The notes under the pieces are model-generated. The model saw only the letters and a program-made list of their open reading frames with translations. It was not told the DNA's origin and made no database searches. DNA of 64,000 bases from Pseudomonas jinjuensis (GTDB taxonomy: Bacteria; Pseudomonadota; Gammaproteobacteria; Pseudomonadales; Pseudomonadaceae). A program made the translations under genes and the position numbers. This document shows positions 19,432 to 29,933 of this stretch, in pieces (positions within the stretch are counted from its first letter, which is position 1; each line of letters starts with the position of its first letter). The stretch spans positions 196,713-260,712 of the forward strand of contig NZ_FNIJ01000009.1 of NCBI RefSeq assembly GCF_900103845.1, written 5' to 3'.

Positions 19432-20544
19432 TCAGCGCTCCAGCAGGATGCGCAGCATGCGCCGCAGCGGTTCCGCCGCGCCCCACAGCAACTGGTCGCC
19501 GACGGTGAAGGCGCCGAGGTACTGCGAGCCCATGTTCAGCTTGCGCAGACGGCCGACCGGTACACTCAGGGTGCCGGTCACGGCAGCCGGAGTCAGTTCG
19601 CGCATGCTGATGTCGCGCTGGTTCGGGATCAGCTTGACCCAGGGGTTGTGCTGGCTGATCAGACCTTCGATGTCGGTCAGCGGCACGTCCTTGTTCAGCT
19701 TGATGGTCAGCGCCTGGCTGTGGCAGCGCATGGCGCCGATGCGCACGCAGATTCCATCGACCGGGATCGGGCTCTTGAAGCGGCCGAGGATCTTGTTGGT
19801 TTCCGCCTGGCCTTTCCACTCTTCGCGGCTCTGGCCGTTCGGCAGTTCCTTGTCGATCCACGGGATCAGGCTGCCGGCCAGCGGCACGCCGAAATGCTCG
19901 GACGGCATGGCTTCGCTGCGGATGGCCTCGGCGACCTTGCGGTCGATGTCGAGGATGGCACTGGACGGATTGGCCAGGTCATCGGCCACGGAGGCATTGA
20001 TGGCACCCATCTGCTTGATCAGCTCGCGCATGTTCTGCGCGCCGGCGCCGGAAGCGGCCTGGTAGGTCATGGCGCTCATCCACTCGACCAGACCGGCTTC
20101 GAACAGGCCGCCCAGCGCCATCAGCATCAGGCTGACGGTGCAGTTGCCGCCGATGTAGTTCTTCGCGCCGGCATCCAGCGACTGGTCGATGACCTTGCGG
20201 TTCACCGGGTCGAGGACGATCACCGCGTCGTCCTGCATGCGCAGGCTGGAAGCGGCGTCGATCCAGTAGCCCTGCCAGCCGGCTTCACGCAGCCTGGGGA
20301 AGACTTCGTTGGTGTAGTCGCCGCCCTGGCAGGTCAGGATCACGTCCAGGGTCTTCAGCTCGTCGATGCTGTAGGCGTCTTTCAGCGGGGCCGTTTCCTT
20401 GCCAACCGCCGGGCCTTCGCCGCCGACGTTGGAAGTGGTGAAGAACACCGGCTCGATCAGGTCGAAGTCCCGCTCTTCCAGCATACGCTGCATGAGTACG
20501 GAGCCCACCATTCCACGCCAACCGATCAGACCTACACGCTTCAT
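19432..20544 (-). CDS. asd: aspartate-semialdehyde dehydrogenase
   Basis: 370 residues, the gammaproteobacterial Asd type. Starts [20 protein letters not shown], with active-site Cys in GGNCTVSLM (about residue 135) and the SGAGAQNM segment. Makes aspartate semialdehyde for lysine/diaminopimelate, threonine and methionine. Downstream of leuB on the same strand with an 81-base gap. Confidence 0.96.
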   Translation of the reverse strand: MKRVGLIGWRGMVGSVLMQRMLEERDFDLIEPVFFTTSNVGGEGPAVGKETAPLKDAYSIDELKTLDVILTCQGGDYTNEVFPRLREAGWQGYWIDAASSLRMQDDAVIVLDPVNRKVIDQSLDAGAKNYIGGNCTVSLMLMALGGLFEAGLVEWMSAMTYQAASGAGAQNMRELIKQMGAINASVADDLANPSSAILDIDRKVAEAIRSEAMPSEHFGVPLAGSLIPWIDKELPNGQSREEWKGQAETNKILGRFKSPIPVDGICVRIGAMRCHSQALTIKLNKDVPLTDIEGLISQHNPWVKLIPNQRDISMRELTPAAVTGTLSVPVGRLRKLNMGSQYLGAFTVGDQLLWGAAEPLRRMLRILLER

Positions 20545-20625
20545 CGCTACTACACCTTCGAATAAGTAGTGGACCGCCGCCCCTGCCCGTTCTTTCGGAT
20601 GCCAGGGGCGGGCGAACCGGAGAGA

Positions 20626-21708
<1,083 letters not shown>

Positions 21709-21780
21709 CAATTTTTCCTTCGGAAAAGGTTAAAGGCTGCCGGCTCTTGCTTGTCGCCTGCAGCCTGTCGCTTGCAGCCG

Positions 21781-22545
21781 CTAGTTTGTGGCCCAGATCA
21801 CCAGCACATCGGTGCTGAAGGAGCCGTCGTCGGCAATCTCGAAATACTCGCGGACTTCCTCGCCCACGGAAACCTGCAGGGCGCGAATGGCGTCGCGCAT
21901 CACCTGCGGCGTGCGCATGCGCTCGACCCAGGACTGGAACTCCAGGCGCAGGCGCTGGCGCTGGCAGGCGGTGACCGCCAGCCCCGCCTCGCCGAGCAGG
22001 CGCGTCCACTCCGAGGGCGAATAATCGCGCACATGGCTGGTGTCGCGCAGCACCTCGACCGTCTGCAGATAGGTATCCAGCAGCGGCAGACCCGGCGCGG
22101 CCACGTCGATGAACGCCGCCACGCCGCCCGGCTTGAGCACCCGGCGGACTTCCCGCAGCGCCTGGCCGACATCGCGCCAGTGGTGCGCGGAATAGCGACT
22201 GAAGACGAAATCGAACTCGCCATCGGCGAACGGAAGCTGCTCAGCGGCGCCACGCTCGGTGCGGATATTGTCCAGACCGCGCTCGGCGGTGGCCGCAGCC
22301 ACCACGTCGAGCATTTCGGCGGACAGGTCGTAGGCCACCACCTCTCCCGCCAGCGGCGCCACATTGAAGCTCACATGACCGGCACCACAGCCCAGGTCCA
22401 GCACCTTCGCAGCGGTCGTGCCCGACAGGCGCTCGCGCAGCTGGGCGAATTCCTCGCCCTGGGCGTGCACGGCACTGCTCAGGTAGGCGGCAGCCTGGGC
22501 GCCGAACTGGCGCTGGACTACCTGCTCGTGGCGAACGTCGGTCAT
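21781..22545 (-). CDS. class I SAM-dependent methyltransferase
   Basis: 254 residues. SAM-binding motif I is LDLGCGAGHVS at about residue 50; post-motif elements include FDFVFSRYSAHHW and LKPGG. It resembles the UbiE/BioC-like methyltransferases, but the substrate cannot be assigned. Inserted between leuD and leuB in the leucine operon; from memory PAO1 has the same arrangement (PA3119). Confidence 0.88.
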   Translation of the reverse strand: MTDVRHEQVVQRQFGAQAAAYLSSAVHAQGEEFAQLRERLSGTTAAKVLDLGCGAGHVSFNVAPLAGEVVAYDLSAEMLDVVAAATAERGLDNIRTERGAAEQLPFADGEFDFVFSRYSAHHWRDVGQALREVRRVLKPGGVAAFIDVAAPGLPLLDTYLQTVEVLRDTSHVRDYSPSEWTRLLGEAGLAVTACQRQRLRLEFQSWVERMRTPQVMRDAIRALQVSVGEEVREYFEIADDGSFSTDVLVIWATN

Positions 22546-22581
22546 GGTGAGTTCCTTGTGAAATGCACGGGGTCCGAAATA

Positions 22582-23226
22582 TCAGGCGTCGCGGAACAGC
22601 CAGGGCTGGCGCTGCCTGTAGCCGGCCTCGAAGTCACGGATGGCGTCGGCGTCCTGCAGGGTCAGGCCGATGTCGTCCAGGCCATTGAGCAGGCAGTGCT
22701 TGCGGAACGCGTCCACTTCGAAGCTGTACTGCTTGCCGTCCGGACGGGTCACGGTCTGCGCGGCGAGGTCGACGGTCAGTTGGTAACCCTCGGTGGCTTC
22801 GCACTGCTGGAACAGTTCGTCGACTTCATCGTCCTTCAGGATGATCGGCAGCAGGCCGTTCTTGAAGCTGTTGTTGAAGAAGATGTCGGCGAAGCTCGGC
22901 GCGATCACGGTGCGGAAACCGTACTCGTCCAGCGCCCACGGCGCGTGCTCGCGGGACGAACCGCAGCCGAAGTTCTCGCGGGCCAGCAGCACGCTGGCGC
23001 CCTGGTAACGCGGGAAGTTCAGGACGAAGTCCTGGTTCACCGGACGCTTCGAGTTGTTCTGGTTCGGCTGGCCGACGTCCAGATAGCGCCACTCGTCGAA
23101 CAGGTTCGGGCCGAAGCCGGTGCGCTTGATCGACTTGAGGAATTGCTTGGGGATGATCTGGTCGGTATCGACGTTGGCACGATCCAGCGGCGCGACGAGA
23201 CCGGTGTGTTGGGTAAAGGCTTTCAT
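22582..23226 (-). CDS. leuD: 3-isopropylmalate dehydratase small subunit
   Basis: 214 residues. Swivel domain with [15 protein letters not shown]. Pairs with LeuC to isomerise 2- to 3-isopropylmalate. The ATG at 23226 (MKAFTQHTG) has AGGAG seven bases upstream; in-frame codons further upstream lie inside leuC and are not used. Starts 11 bases after the leuC stop. Confidence 0.97.
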   Translation of the reverse strand: MKAFTQHTGLVAPLDRANVDTDQIIPKQFLKSIKRTGFGPNLFDEWRYLDVGQPNQNNSKRPVNQDFVLNFPRYQGASVLLARENFGCGSSREHAPWALDEYGFRTVIAPSFADIFFNNSFKNGLLPIILKDDEVDELFQQCEATEGYQLTVDLAAQTVTRPDGKQYSFEVDAFRKHCLLNGLDDIGLTLQDADAIRDFEAGYRQRQPWLFRDA

Positions 23227-23237
23227 GGTCGGTCTCC

Positions 23238-24665
23238 TCAGGCCTGCATCAATTCGCGTACGTCGATGAATCGACCGGTAACGGCGGCCGCGGCAGCCAT
23301 CGCCGGGCTGACCAGGTGGGTGCGCCCGCCGGCGCCCTGGCGGCCTTCGAAGTTGCGGTTGGAGGTGGACGCGCAATGCTCGCCGCTCTCCAGGCGGTCC
23401 GGGTTCATCGCCAGGCACATGGAGCAGCCCGGTTCACGCCATTCGAAACCGGCCTCGATGAAGATCTTGTCCAGGCCTTCCTGCTCGGCCTGCGCCTTCA
23501 CCAGCCCCGAGCCCGGCACGACCAGCGCCTGTTTCACGCTGGAAGCGACCTTGCGCCCCTTGGCCACAGCGGCTGCGGCGCGCAGGTCTTCGATGCGCGA
23601 GTTGGTGCAGGAGCCGATGAACACGCGATCCAGCTGGATATCGGTGATCGCCTGGTTGGCCTTCAGGCCCATGTACTTCAGGGCGCGGACGATGGAGTCG
23701 CGCTTGACCGGGTCGGCTTCGACGGCCGGGTCCGGCACGTTCTGGTCGACGGCCAGGACCATTTCCGGCGAGGTGCCCCAGCTGACCTGCGGCTTGATGT
23801 CTTCGGCACGCAGCTCGACGATGGTGTCGAAATGCGCATCGGCATCGGAAACCAGGTCTTTCCAGGCAGCCACTGCCTTGTCCCAGTCGGCGCCCTTCGG
23901 CGCGAACGGGCGGCCTTCGACGTAGGCGATGGTCTTCTCGTCGCACGCCACCATGCCGACGCGGGCACCGGCTTCGATGGACATGTTGCAGATGGTCATG
24001 CGGCCTTCCATGGACAGGTCGCGGATGGCGCTGCCGGCGAACTCCAGCGCGTGGCCGTTGCCGCCCGCGGTGCCGATCTTGCCGATCACGGCGAGGACGA
24101 TGTCCTTGGCGGTGACGCCGAACGGCAGGGTGCCTTCCACGCGGACCTGCATGTTCTTCATCTTCTTCGCCACCAGGCACTGGGTCGCCAGCACGTGCTC
24201 GACCTCGGAGGTGCCGATGCCGTGGGCCAGCGCGCCGAAGGCGCCGTGGGTGGAGGTGTGCGAGTCGCCGCAGACCACGGTCATGCCCGGCAGGGTCGCG
24301 CCCTGCTCCGGGCCGACCACGTGGACGATGCCCTGGCGCACGTCGTTCATCTTGAATTCGAGGATGCCGAAGTCATCGCAGTTCTCGTCCAGGGTCTTGA
24401 CCTGGATGCGCGAGACTTCGTCGGCGATGGCTTCCAAGCCACCCTTGCGCTCGGCCTGGGTGGTCGGCACGTTGTGGTCCGGGGTGGCGATGTTGGCATC
24501 GATGCGCCACGGCTTGCGCCCGGCCAGGCGCAGGCCTTCGAAGGCCTGCGGCGAGGTCACTTCGTGGAGGATGTGGCGGTCGATGTAGATCAGCGACGAA
24601 CCATCGTCACGGCGCTTGACCTCATGCATTTCCCAGAGTTTGTCGTACAGCGTCTTGCCGGCCAT
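23238..24665 (-). CDS. leuC: 3-isopropylmalate dehydratase large subunit
   Basis: 475 residues. Aconitase family with cluster cysteines in FIGSCTNSR and PGCSMC, and [10 protein letters not shown] in the core. The ATG at 24665 (MAGKTLYDK) has GAGGAA seven bases upstream. First gene of the leuC-leuD-methyltransferase-leuB operon and divergent from a LysR gene; the shared region has a clean LysR-type dyad. Confidence 0.97.
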   Translation of the reverse strand: MAGKTLYDKLWEMHEVKRRDDGSSLIYIDRHILHEVTSPQAFEGLRLAGRKPWRIDANIATPDHNVPTTQAERKGGLEAIADEVSRIQVKTLDENCDDFGILEFKMNDVRQGIVHVVGPEQGATLPGMTVVCGDSHTSTHGAFGALAHGIGTSEVEHVLATQCLVAKKMKNMQVRVEGTLPFGVTAKDIVLAVIGKIGTAGGNGHALEFAGSAIRDLSMEGRMTICNMSIEAGARVGMVACDEKTIAYVEGRPFAPKGADWDKAVAAWKDLVSDADAHFDTIVELRAEDIKPQVSWGTSPEMVLAVDQNVPDPAVEADPVKRDSIVRALKYMGLKANQAITDIQLDRVFIGSCTNSRIEDLRAAAAVAKGRKVASSVKQALVVPGSGLVKAQAEQEGLDKIFIEAGFEWREPGCSMCLAMNPDRLESGEHCASTSNRNFEGRQGAGGRTHLVSPAMAAAAAVTGRFIDVRELMQA

Positions 24666-24765
24666 CAGAGAATTCCTCATCAGCGTCTTTCTATGCCCGT
24701 AGGGCTTGTGGGGATGATGCTATGGCCTCGCACCGAATAACTCAAATTCATATTTTTTATTCAAA

Positions 24766-24784
24766 GCATTCCCATGAGGAATGC
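24766..24784. promoter_or_regulatory. LysR-type operator between leuC and the LysR gene
   Basis: Perfect inverted repeat GCATTCC-CATGA-GGAATGC that contains the T-N11-A LysR box TTCCCATGAGGAA. It sits near the middle of the 188-base divergent region. A second pair, ATAACTCA at 24737-24744 and TGAGTTAT at 24787-24794, encloses it. Confidence 0.65.
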
Positions 24785-24853
24785 AGTGAGTTATAAGTTT
24801 GGGCCACCGCGAAACCTCCATTTTTACCGACGTTCGCTGCCTGGAGCCCTGAC

Positions 24854-25747
24854 ATGGATCTGACCAGCCTCAACACCTTCCTCGCCATCGCCGAGTCCGG
24901 CAGCTTTTCCGAAGCCGGAGAGCGCCTGCACCTGACCCAGCCGGCGGTGAGCAAGCGTATCGCGGCGCTGGAAAGCCAGCTGGGCGTGCGTCTGTTCGAC
25001 CGGGTCGGCCGCGAGGTGAGCCTGACCGAGGCCGGCCGCGCCCTGCTGCCACGGGCCTACCAGATCCTCAATGTGCTGGACGACACCCGCCGCGCCCTGG
25101 CCAACCTCAGTGGCGAGATCAGCGGCCGGCTGGTGCTCGCCACCAGCCACCACATCGGCCTGCATCGCCTGCCGCCGCTGCTGCGCGCCTTCACCCGCGC
25201 GCATCCGCAGGTGGCGCTGGACATCCAGTTCCTCGACTCGGAAGTGGCTTATGAAGAGATCCTGCACGGCCGCGCCGAACTGGCGGTGATCACCCTGGCT
25301 CCGGAAACCGCCGAGCCGGTGCGCGCGGTGCCGGTGTGGGACGACACGCTGGACTTCGTCGCCGCGCCGGAACATCCGCTGTCCCGCCAGGGACCGGTGT
25401 TCCTTGCCGACGTGGCCAAGCACCCGGCGGTCTTCCCCGGCGGCAACACCTTCACCCACCACATCGTCCGCCGCATGTTCGAGGCCGAGGGCCTGACGCC
25501 GAACATCGGCATGAGCACCAACTACATGGAGACCATCAAGATGATGGTTTCCATCGGTCTCGCCTGGAGCGTGCTGCCGCGCACCATGCTCGACGACCAG
25601 GTGGTGCGCCTGCCGCTGCAGGACATCCAGCTCAGCCGCCAGCTCGGCTACATCATGCATACCGAGCGCACCATGTCGAACGCCGCGCGGGCCTTCATGG
25701 CGCTGCTCGATGCGCAGGCGGTGGGAATGGAACCGCTGGTCTACTAA
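24854..25747 (+). CDS. LysR-family transcriptional regulator
   Basis: 297 residues. The N-terminal helix-turn-helix region (LNTFLAIAESGSFSEAGERL) is followed by a LysR ligand-binding domain with ATSHHIGLHRLPPLLRAF. Divergent from leuC, so it probably controls the leucine operon, its own gene, or both. The effector is unknown; a pathway intermediate such as isopropylmalate would be natural but is inference. Confidence 0.9.
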   Translation: MDLTSLNTFLAIAESGSFSEAGERLHLTQPAVSKRIAALESQLGVRLFDRVGREVSLTEAGRALLPRAYQILNVLDDTRRALANLSGEISGRLVLATSHHIGLHRLPPLLRAFTRAHPQVALDIQFLDSEVAYEEILHGRAELAVITLAPETAEPVRAVPVWDDTLDFVAAPEHPLSRQGPVFLADVAKHPAVFPGGNTFTHHIVRRMFEAEGLTPNIGMSTNYMETIKMMVSIGLAWSVLPRTMLDDQVVRLPLQDIQLSRQLGYIMHTERTMSNAARAFMALLDAQAVGMEPLVY

Positions 25748-25760
25748 GCAACGCCGAACC

Positions 25761-25850
25761 TGTAGGAGCCAGCTTGCTGGCGATCATTCGAGTCAGCCGG
25801 CACCTCATTGCCGGCTGAAATCCTGGATCGCCAGCAAGCTGGCTCCTACA
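25761..25850. repeat. large nested palindrome between convergent genes
   Basis: The 24 bases at 25761-25784 are a perfect inverted match to 25827-25850 (arms begin TGTAGGAGCCAGC). Inside lies a second perfect stem, TCAGCCGGCA/TGCCGGCTGA. It is a paired REP (REPIN-like) element, and could also act as a two-way terminator between the LysR gene and ibpA. Confidence 0.85.
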
Positions 25851-25873
25851 AGAAATTCCTGAGCAGGGAAACG

Positions 25874-25899
25874 ACAAGGGCGCCCGCAGGCGCCCTTGT
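25874..25899 (-). terminator. hairpin after ibpA
   Basis: ACAAGGGCGCC-CGCA-GGCGCCCTTGT, a perfect 11-base stem 16 bases past the ibpA stop. The T tract on the leftward side is poor (CGTTTCCC), so termination may be moderate. Confidence 0.65.
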
Positions 25900-25914
25900 C
25901 TTGGCAGTGGCTTG

Positions 25915-26361
25915 TCAGCCTTCCAGCGCCGGGCGCTGGCCGTTGATGGCGATCCGCTTGGGCTTGGCTTCTTCCGGAACGATACGCTCCAGGTCGACGT
26001 TCAGCAGGCCGCTGTCCAGCGATGCGCCCCTGACCTCGATATGGTCGGCGAGGCGGAACGACAGCTTGAAGCCGCGCTGGGCGATGCCCTGGTGCAGGTA
26101 GGTGACGTTGTCGGAAGACTTCTCGCGCCGACCACCACTGACGGTCAGCACGCCACGTTCGACCTGCAGTTCCAGATCCTCCTCCCGCAGGCCGGCGACG
26201 GCGATGACGATGCGATAGTGATCGTCACCATGCTTCTCGACGTTGTAGGGCGGATAGGAGCTGCCGGCCTCGTTGCGCAGGGCAGACTCGAAGAGATCGT
26301 TGAAACGGTCGAAACCAACGGATTGACGGAACAGAGGGGCGAGAGAAAAAGCGTTGCTCAT
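25915..26361 (-). CDS. ibpA: small heat shock protein IbpA (Hsp20 family)
   Basis: 148 residues with an alpha-crystallin domain at about 40-130 (YRIVIAVAGLREEDLELQVERG). N-terminal SLAPLFRQSVGFDRFNDLFES is typical of IbpA. Binds unfolding proteins and keeps them ready for refolding by DnaK/ClpB. Expression looks doubly heat-controlled: a sigma-32 promoter and a ROSE-type RNA thermometer precede it. Confidence 0.95.
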   Translation of the reverse strand: MSNAFSLAPLFRQSVGFDRFNDLFESALRNEAGSSYPPYNVEKHGDDHYRIVIAVAGLREEDLELQVERGVLTVSGGRREKSSDNVTYLHQGIAQRGFKLSFRLADHIEVRGASLDSGLLNVDLERIVPEEAKPKRIAINGQRPALEG

Positions 26362-26445
26362 GGCGAATCTCCTGAATAATCAGCAAGGTTTCTGGAGCCT
26401 GTGCGCAGGACTCCGGTGTGGGACCCGACTTCGGCATTCCCACGC
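26362..26445 (-). promoter_or_regulatory. ROSE-type RNA thermometer in the ibpA leader
   Basis: The predicted leader folds into three hairpins: 26416-26445, 26394-26414 and 26368-26388. In the last, TTGCTGA pairs with the TCAGGAG that holds the ribosome binding site (AGGAG, seven bases before the ATG). The TTGCT facing AGGA, with one G unpaired or mispaired, is the hallmark of ROSE elements. Heat would melt this weak helix and free the site. Confidence 0.88.
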
Positions 26446-26451
26446 ACTTAC

Positions 26452-26479
26452 AGATAAGGACTACGAAACGCTTTTCAAG
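26452..26479 (-). promoter_or_regulatory. sigma-32 heat-shock promoter of ibpA
   Basis: Read leftward: CTTGAAA, 13 bases, CCTTATCT. This fits the RpoH consensus CTTGAAA-N(11-16)-CCCCATNT. The expected start falls at about 26445, the first base of the ROSE leader. Confidence 0.8.
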
Positions 26480-26508
26480 ACTGCCGTTCGTCGAGGAGGA
26501 ATCCCTTC

Positions 26509-27252
26509 ATGAAAGTCATGCTGATCACCGGCGCCAGCCGGGGCATCGGTGCCGCCACCGCGCTGCTCGCCGCCGAACGCGGCTATGCGGTGGGCATCAA
26601 CTACCACCGCCAGCGCGAAGCCGCCGAGGCCCTGGCGCAACGGATCGAGGCCGCCGGCGGACGTGCCGTGGCGATCGGCGCGGACGTTTCCAGCGAAGAA
26701 GATGTGCTGCGCATGTTCCGCGAACTGGACCAGTCCCTCGGCCGGCTCGACGTGCTGGTCAACAACGCCGGCATTCTGGAACAGCAGATGCGCCTGGAGA
26801 ACATGGATGCCGCGCGCCTGCAGCGGGTCTTCGCGATCAACGTCACCGGCAGCTTCCTCTGCGCCCGCGAGGCGGTGAAGCGCATGTCGATCCGCCACGG
26901 CGGCAAGGGCGGCAGCATCGTCAACGTCTCCTCCATGGCCTCGCGCCTGGGCTCGCCCAACGAGTACGTCGACTACGCGGCGGCGAAAGGCGCCATCGAC
27001 AGCATGACCATCGGCCTGTCGAAGGAAGTGGCCGCCGAGGGCATCCGCGTCAATGCGGTGCGGCCGGGGCTGATCGACACCGAGATCCACGCCAGCGGCG
27101 GCGAACCGGGCCGGGTCGAACGGCTGAAGTCGGCGATTCCGCTGGGGCGCGGCGGCGAACCGGAAGAAGTGGCGCGGGCGATCCTGTTCCTCGCCTCGGA
27201 CGAGTCCAGCTACAGCAGCGGGACCTTCATCGATGTGAGCGGCGGGCGGTAA
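26509..27252 (+). CDS. SDR-family oxidoreductase, FabG-like
   Basis: 247 residues. NADP motif TGASRGIG, NNAG at about residue 85, catalytic YAAAK at about residue 160, and the C-terminal GTFIDVSGGR common in FabG-like SDRs. GAGGAGG lies upstream of the ATG. Divergent from ibpA; its promoter must overlap that region. Substrate unknown. Confidence 0.88.
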   Translation: MKVMLITGASRGIGAATALLAAERGYAVGINYHRQREAAEALAQRIEAAGGRAVAIGADVSSEEDVLRMFRELDQSLGRLDVLVNNAGILEQQMRLENMDAARLQRVFAINVTGSFLCAREAVKRMSIRHGGKGGSIVNVSSMASRLGSPNEYVDYAAAKGAIDSMTIGLSKEVAAEGIRVNAVRPGLIDTEIHASGGEPGRVERLKSAIPLGRGGEPEEVARAILFLASDESSYSSGTFIDVSGGR

Positions 27253-27280
27253 TCGCGTAGCGAGTCGCCCCCAGGAATGC

Positions 27281-27363
27281 GCAGGGTGGATGGCGCTTTT
27301 CCATCCACCATTCCAGCCCCGGCACGTGGGAATGGTGGATCGATAGAGCTGATCCACCCTACG
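27281..27363. repeat. Y-shaped palindromic repeat, GTAGGGTGGAT family (copy 2)
   Basis: Left end GCAGGGTGGATGG with a hairpin to CCATCCACC, then a second hairpin GGTGGATCGAT...GATCCACCCTACG. Same three-arm plan as the copy at 602-676 but in the other orientation of arms. The left end differs at one base (CAGGG for TAGGG). Confidence 0.8.
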
Positions 27364-27410
27364 GTCCGTGTCGCCGACGAGTTGTGCAAGGTGGGTGAGA
27401 CCCGCCCCGC

Positions 27411-27440
27411 CGTAGGAGCGGGCCATACCCGCGACCCTAC
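27411..27440. repeat. single REP half-element
   Basis: CGTAGGAGCGGGCCATACCCGCGACCCTAC just before the dusC stop codon at 27445. The inner stem GCGGG-CCATA-CCCGC has one change from the usual form; no inverted partner is nearby. Confidence 0.7.
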
Positions 27441-27444
27441 CCAA

Positions 27445-28410
27445 TCAGGCCGCCAGCTCCCCGAGCGCCTCCCCCAGCAGCAACCGGTCCAGCCGCTCGC
27501 AATCGCTCTCGCGGCGGGCCACGGCGAACAGTTCGAGCGCTTCCGGATAGCTGCGGGTGAGCATGCCCAGCCACTGCTTCAGCCGCCCCGGGGCATAGCG
27601 CGGCGCCAGCTTGCGCCGGGCCTGGCGCCAGAAATCGTCGAGCAGCAGGCGGACTTCGGTCCAGGGCATTTCCGCGACCTCGCGACCGTCGCGCCAGGCG
27701 GCGATCTGCCGGGCCAGGTCCGGGCGGGACACCAGGCCGCGGCCGAGCATGATGTCCTCCACCCCGCTGATCTCCCGGCAGCGCAGGTAATCGGCCAGGG
27801 TCCAGACCTCGCCATTGGCGAACACCGGCACCGGCACCGCCTCGGCGACCCGCGCCACCCATTCCCAGTGCGCCGGCGGCTTGTAGCCGTCGACCTTGGT
27901 CCGCGCGTGCACCACCACGTGCGCCGCCCCACCATCGGCCAGGGCGCGGGCGCAATCCAGGGAGCCGTCCGGACTGTCGTAGCCCAGGCGCATCTTGGCG
28001 CTCAGCGGGATCGCCTGCGGCACGGCACGGCGCACCGTCTCGACGATCCGGTGCATCAGCTCCGGCTCCTTGAGCAGCACGGCGCCGCCGCGGGAGCGGT
28101 TCACCGTCTTGGCCGGGCAGCCGAAATTCAGGTCGATCACCGGCGCGCCCAGTTCGCAGGCGAGCGCGGCGTTTTCCGCCAGGCACTGCGGATCGGAACC
28201 GAGCAGTTGCACGCGCATCGGCGTCCCCGCACAGGTACGGCTTCCCCGCTCCAGCTCGGGCGCGAGCTGGAGGAAGGCCGACGGCGGCAACAGCCGGTCG
28301 TTGATGCGGATGAATTCGGTAACGCACCAGTCGATGCCGCCGACACGGGTCAGCACATCGCGAAGAATGTCGTCTACCAGCCCCTCCATGGGAGCCAGGG
28401 CGATTTGCAC
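27445..28410 (-). CDS. dusC: tRNA-dihydrouridine(16) synthase
   Basis: 321 residues. FMN-dependent TIM-barrel enzyme reducing U16 in the tRNA D-loop. Family marks: N-terminal [18 protein letters not shown], catalytic Cys in [15 protein letters not shown], and [15 protein letters not shown]. The DusC subgroup is suggested by the [11 protein letters not shown] and [12 protein letters not shown] regions. Starts at GTG (28410); codons further upstream overlap nothing similar to the family. Confidence 0.92.
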   Translation of the reverse strand: MQIALAPMEGLVDDILRDVLTRVGGIDWCVTEFIRINDRLLPPSAFLQLAPELERGSRTCAGTPMRVQLLGSDPQCLAENAALACELGAPVIDLNFGCPAKTVNRSRGGAVLLKEPELMHRIVETVRRAVPQAIPLSAKMRLGYDSPDGSLDCARALADGGAAHVVVHARTKVDGYKPPAHWEWVARVAEAVPVPVFANGEVWTLADYLRCREISGVEDIMLGRGLVSRPDLARQIAAWRDGREVAEMPWTEVRLLLDDFWRQARRKLAPRYAPGRLKQWLGMLTRSYPEALELFAVARRESDCERLDRLLLGEALGELAA

Positions 28411-28489
28411 GGAAGCCGGACCTCGAAACTGTGAAGGCCGCGGATTGTAGGAAAAGCGTCGCCCGGAGCAAAGCGCCAGGCGACGGAGA

Positions 28490-28939
28490 TCAGAGCGCCT
28501 CGACCGGAGCCGGCAACAGCGCCCGGCCGTAACCTTCGACGAACTCCGCCGGCATGCGCTTCGGCTTGCCGCTGGAGAGTTCGATGCAGACGAAGGTGGT
28601 CTGCGCGCGCAGCAGGGTCGCGGCATCGCTCGGGCGGACCAGCTGGAAATGCCGCTTCATCCGCAGGCGCTGGTCGGATTCGACGATCCAGGTGCCCATC
28701 TGCAATTCCTCGCCCTCGTAGGCGGCGAGGAGATAGTCGACCTCATGGCGAACCACGGCCATGGCGCGGTCCAGGCGGCGGTACTCGGCCAGGTCGAGCC
28801 CCAGGCGCTGCGAGTGGCGCCATGCGCAGCGCTCCAGCCAGCTCACGTAGACGGCGTTGTTGGCGTGGCCGAGGCCGTCGATGTCTTCGGCCTTGACCTC
28901 GATATCGATCACGAACGGATCGGGCAAATCCCAACTCAT
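28490..28939 (-). CDS. acyl-CoA thioesterase, hot-dog fold (4HBT/YbgC-like)
   Basis: 149 residues. The active-site region is [18 protein letters not shown], matching the Asp-X-X-X-X-His-X-Asn-X-X-Tyr-X-X-X-X-Glu pattern of 4-hydroxybenzoyl-CoA thioesterase-like enzymes. Hydrolyses acyl-CoA thioesters; acyl preference unknown. The ATG follows a natural hot-dog N-terminus ([15 protein letters not shown]). It is placed downstream of the hydrolase and TetR genes. Confidence 0.87.
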   Translation of the reverse strand: MSWDLPDPFVIDIEVKAEDIDGLGHANNAVYVSWLERCAWRHSQRLGLDLAEYRRLDRAMAVVRHEVDYLLAAYEGEELQMGTWIVESDQRLRMKRHFQLVRPSDAATLLRAQTTFVCIELSSGKPKRMPAEFVEGYGRALLPAPVEAL

Positions 28940-29078
28940 GCGTAGTACTCCAGGCTTCCGGCCGGGTCCGCCGGCCGGACGATTCATTCGGCGAGTGAAT
29001 CGGTGACGGTTGCAGGCTGCCCAGTTTACAGGGCAGGCGCCGGACGTCACGGCCTGAGATGTGTTTTTCCGAGGGTTG

Positions 29079-29921
29079 TCAGCAAGCCAGCGCCAGCCGG
29101 GCCGAGCGCTCTTCCACGCGCTCCAGCAGTTCCAGCACCGCATCGGCCAGCGCCGGCTCGGCGAGCACGGCGTGGTGGCCGCCTTTCGGCAGGCGCAGCA
29201 GGCGGCTGTCGTCCCAGGCGGCGTGGATTTCGCCGGAGTCCTCCACCGGCACCACCCGGTCATCCTCGGCGTGGACCACCAGCCCGGGCATATCCAGCTG
29301 ATAGTGCGCCACGTCGATCTGCGCGGCCGCCATGCCGACATCCCGCTCGACCCGGCGAATGAAACGCGAGCGAGCTGCCGGCGGCAGTCCGACGAAGCGG
29401 GCGAAGCGGCGCAGCACGGAAATCACCCTGCTCGGCGAGGCGACCGTCACCAGCGCCTCGGTACGCAGACCGAGCTGGGTCGCCAGCAGAGCGCTGGAGC
29501 CGCCCATGGAATGGCCGATCACGGCGCGCAGCGGCGGCAGTTCGTCGGCGGCCTCCAGCAGCGCGCGGGCGAACAGCACCACGTTGGCTTCCTCGCCGGG
29601 AGAACGGCCGTGGGCCGGGCCGTCCAGCGACACCACCGAATAGCCGGCGCCGACCAGTTTCTCGATCAGCGCGGCGAACTGCGTCGGCCGCCCTTCCCAG
29701 CCGTGCATCAGCAGCACCGCGGGGCCGGAACCCCAGCGCAAGGCCGACAGGCCGAAACGCAGGGTGACCCGCTCGGCACTGGCCAGCAACGGCAGCTCCC
29801 AGTCACGCGGCGGATATTCCTGGGGCGTCACGAACATCCTGTGCATCCGCCCGGCGACCCATTCCGGAGCGATACGCCCCACGACGCCATTGATTCCCCG
29901 AACCCAGGCCAAGCTGCTCAT
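29079..29921 (-). CDS. alpha/beta hydrolase
   Basis: 280 residues. Nucleophile elbow GHSMGGSS at about residue 147, oxyanion region LLMHGWEGR, catalytic Asp likely in HAEDDRVVP and His in KGGHHAVL. Cytoplasmic by lack of a signal peptide. It starts 12 bases after the TetR stop and is probably co-transcribed with it, so TetR may sense a substrate of this enzyme. Substrate not known. Confidence 0.85.
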   Translation of the reverse strand: MSSLAWVRGINGVVGRIAPEWVAGRMHRMFVTPQEYPPRDWELPLLASAERVTLRFGLSALRWGSGPAVLLMHGWEGRPTQFAALIEKLVGAGYSVVSLDGPAHGRSPGEEANVVLFARALLEAADELPPLRAVIGHSMGGSSALLATQLGLRTEALVTVASPSRVISVLRRFARFVGLPPAARSRFIRRVERDVGMAAAQIDVAHYQLDMPGLVVHAEDDRVVPVEDSGEIHAAWDDSRLLRLPKGGHHAVLAEPALADAVLELLERVEERSARLALAC

Positions 29922-29933
29922 GCCAGCACCTCC

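Noticed and set aside
21712..21780. Short GCTTGTCGCCTGCAGCCTGTCGCTTGCAGCC repeat-like stretch between leuB and the methyltransferase
   Set aside because: Imperfect internal repeats of GC(T/C)TGCAGC type only; too short and without a second copy in the window to name an element.
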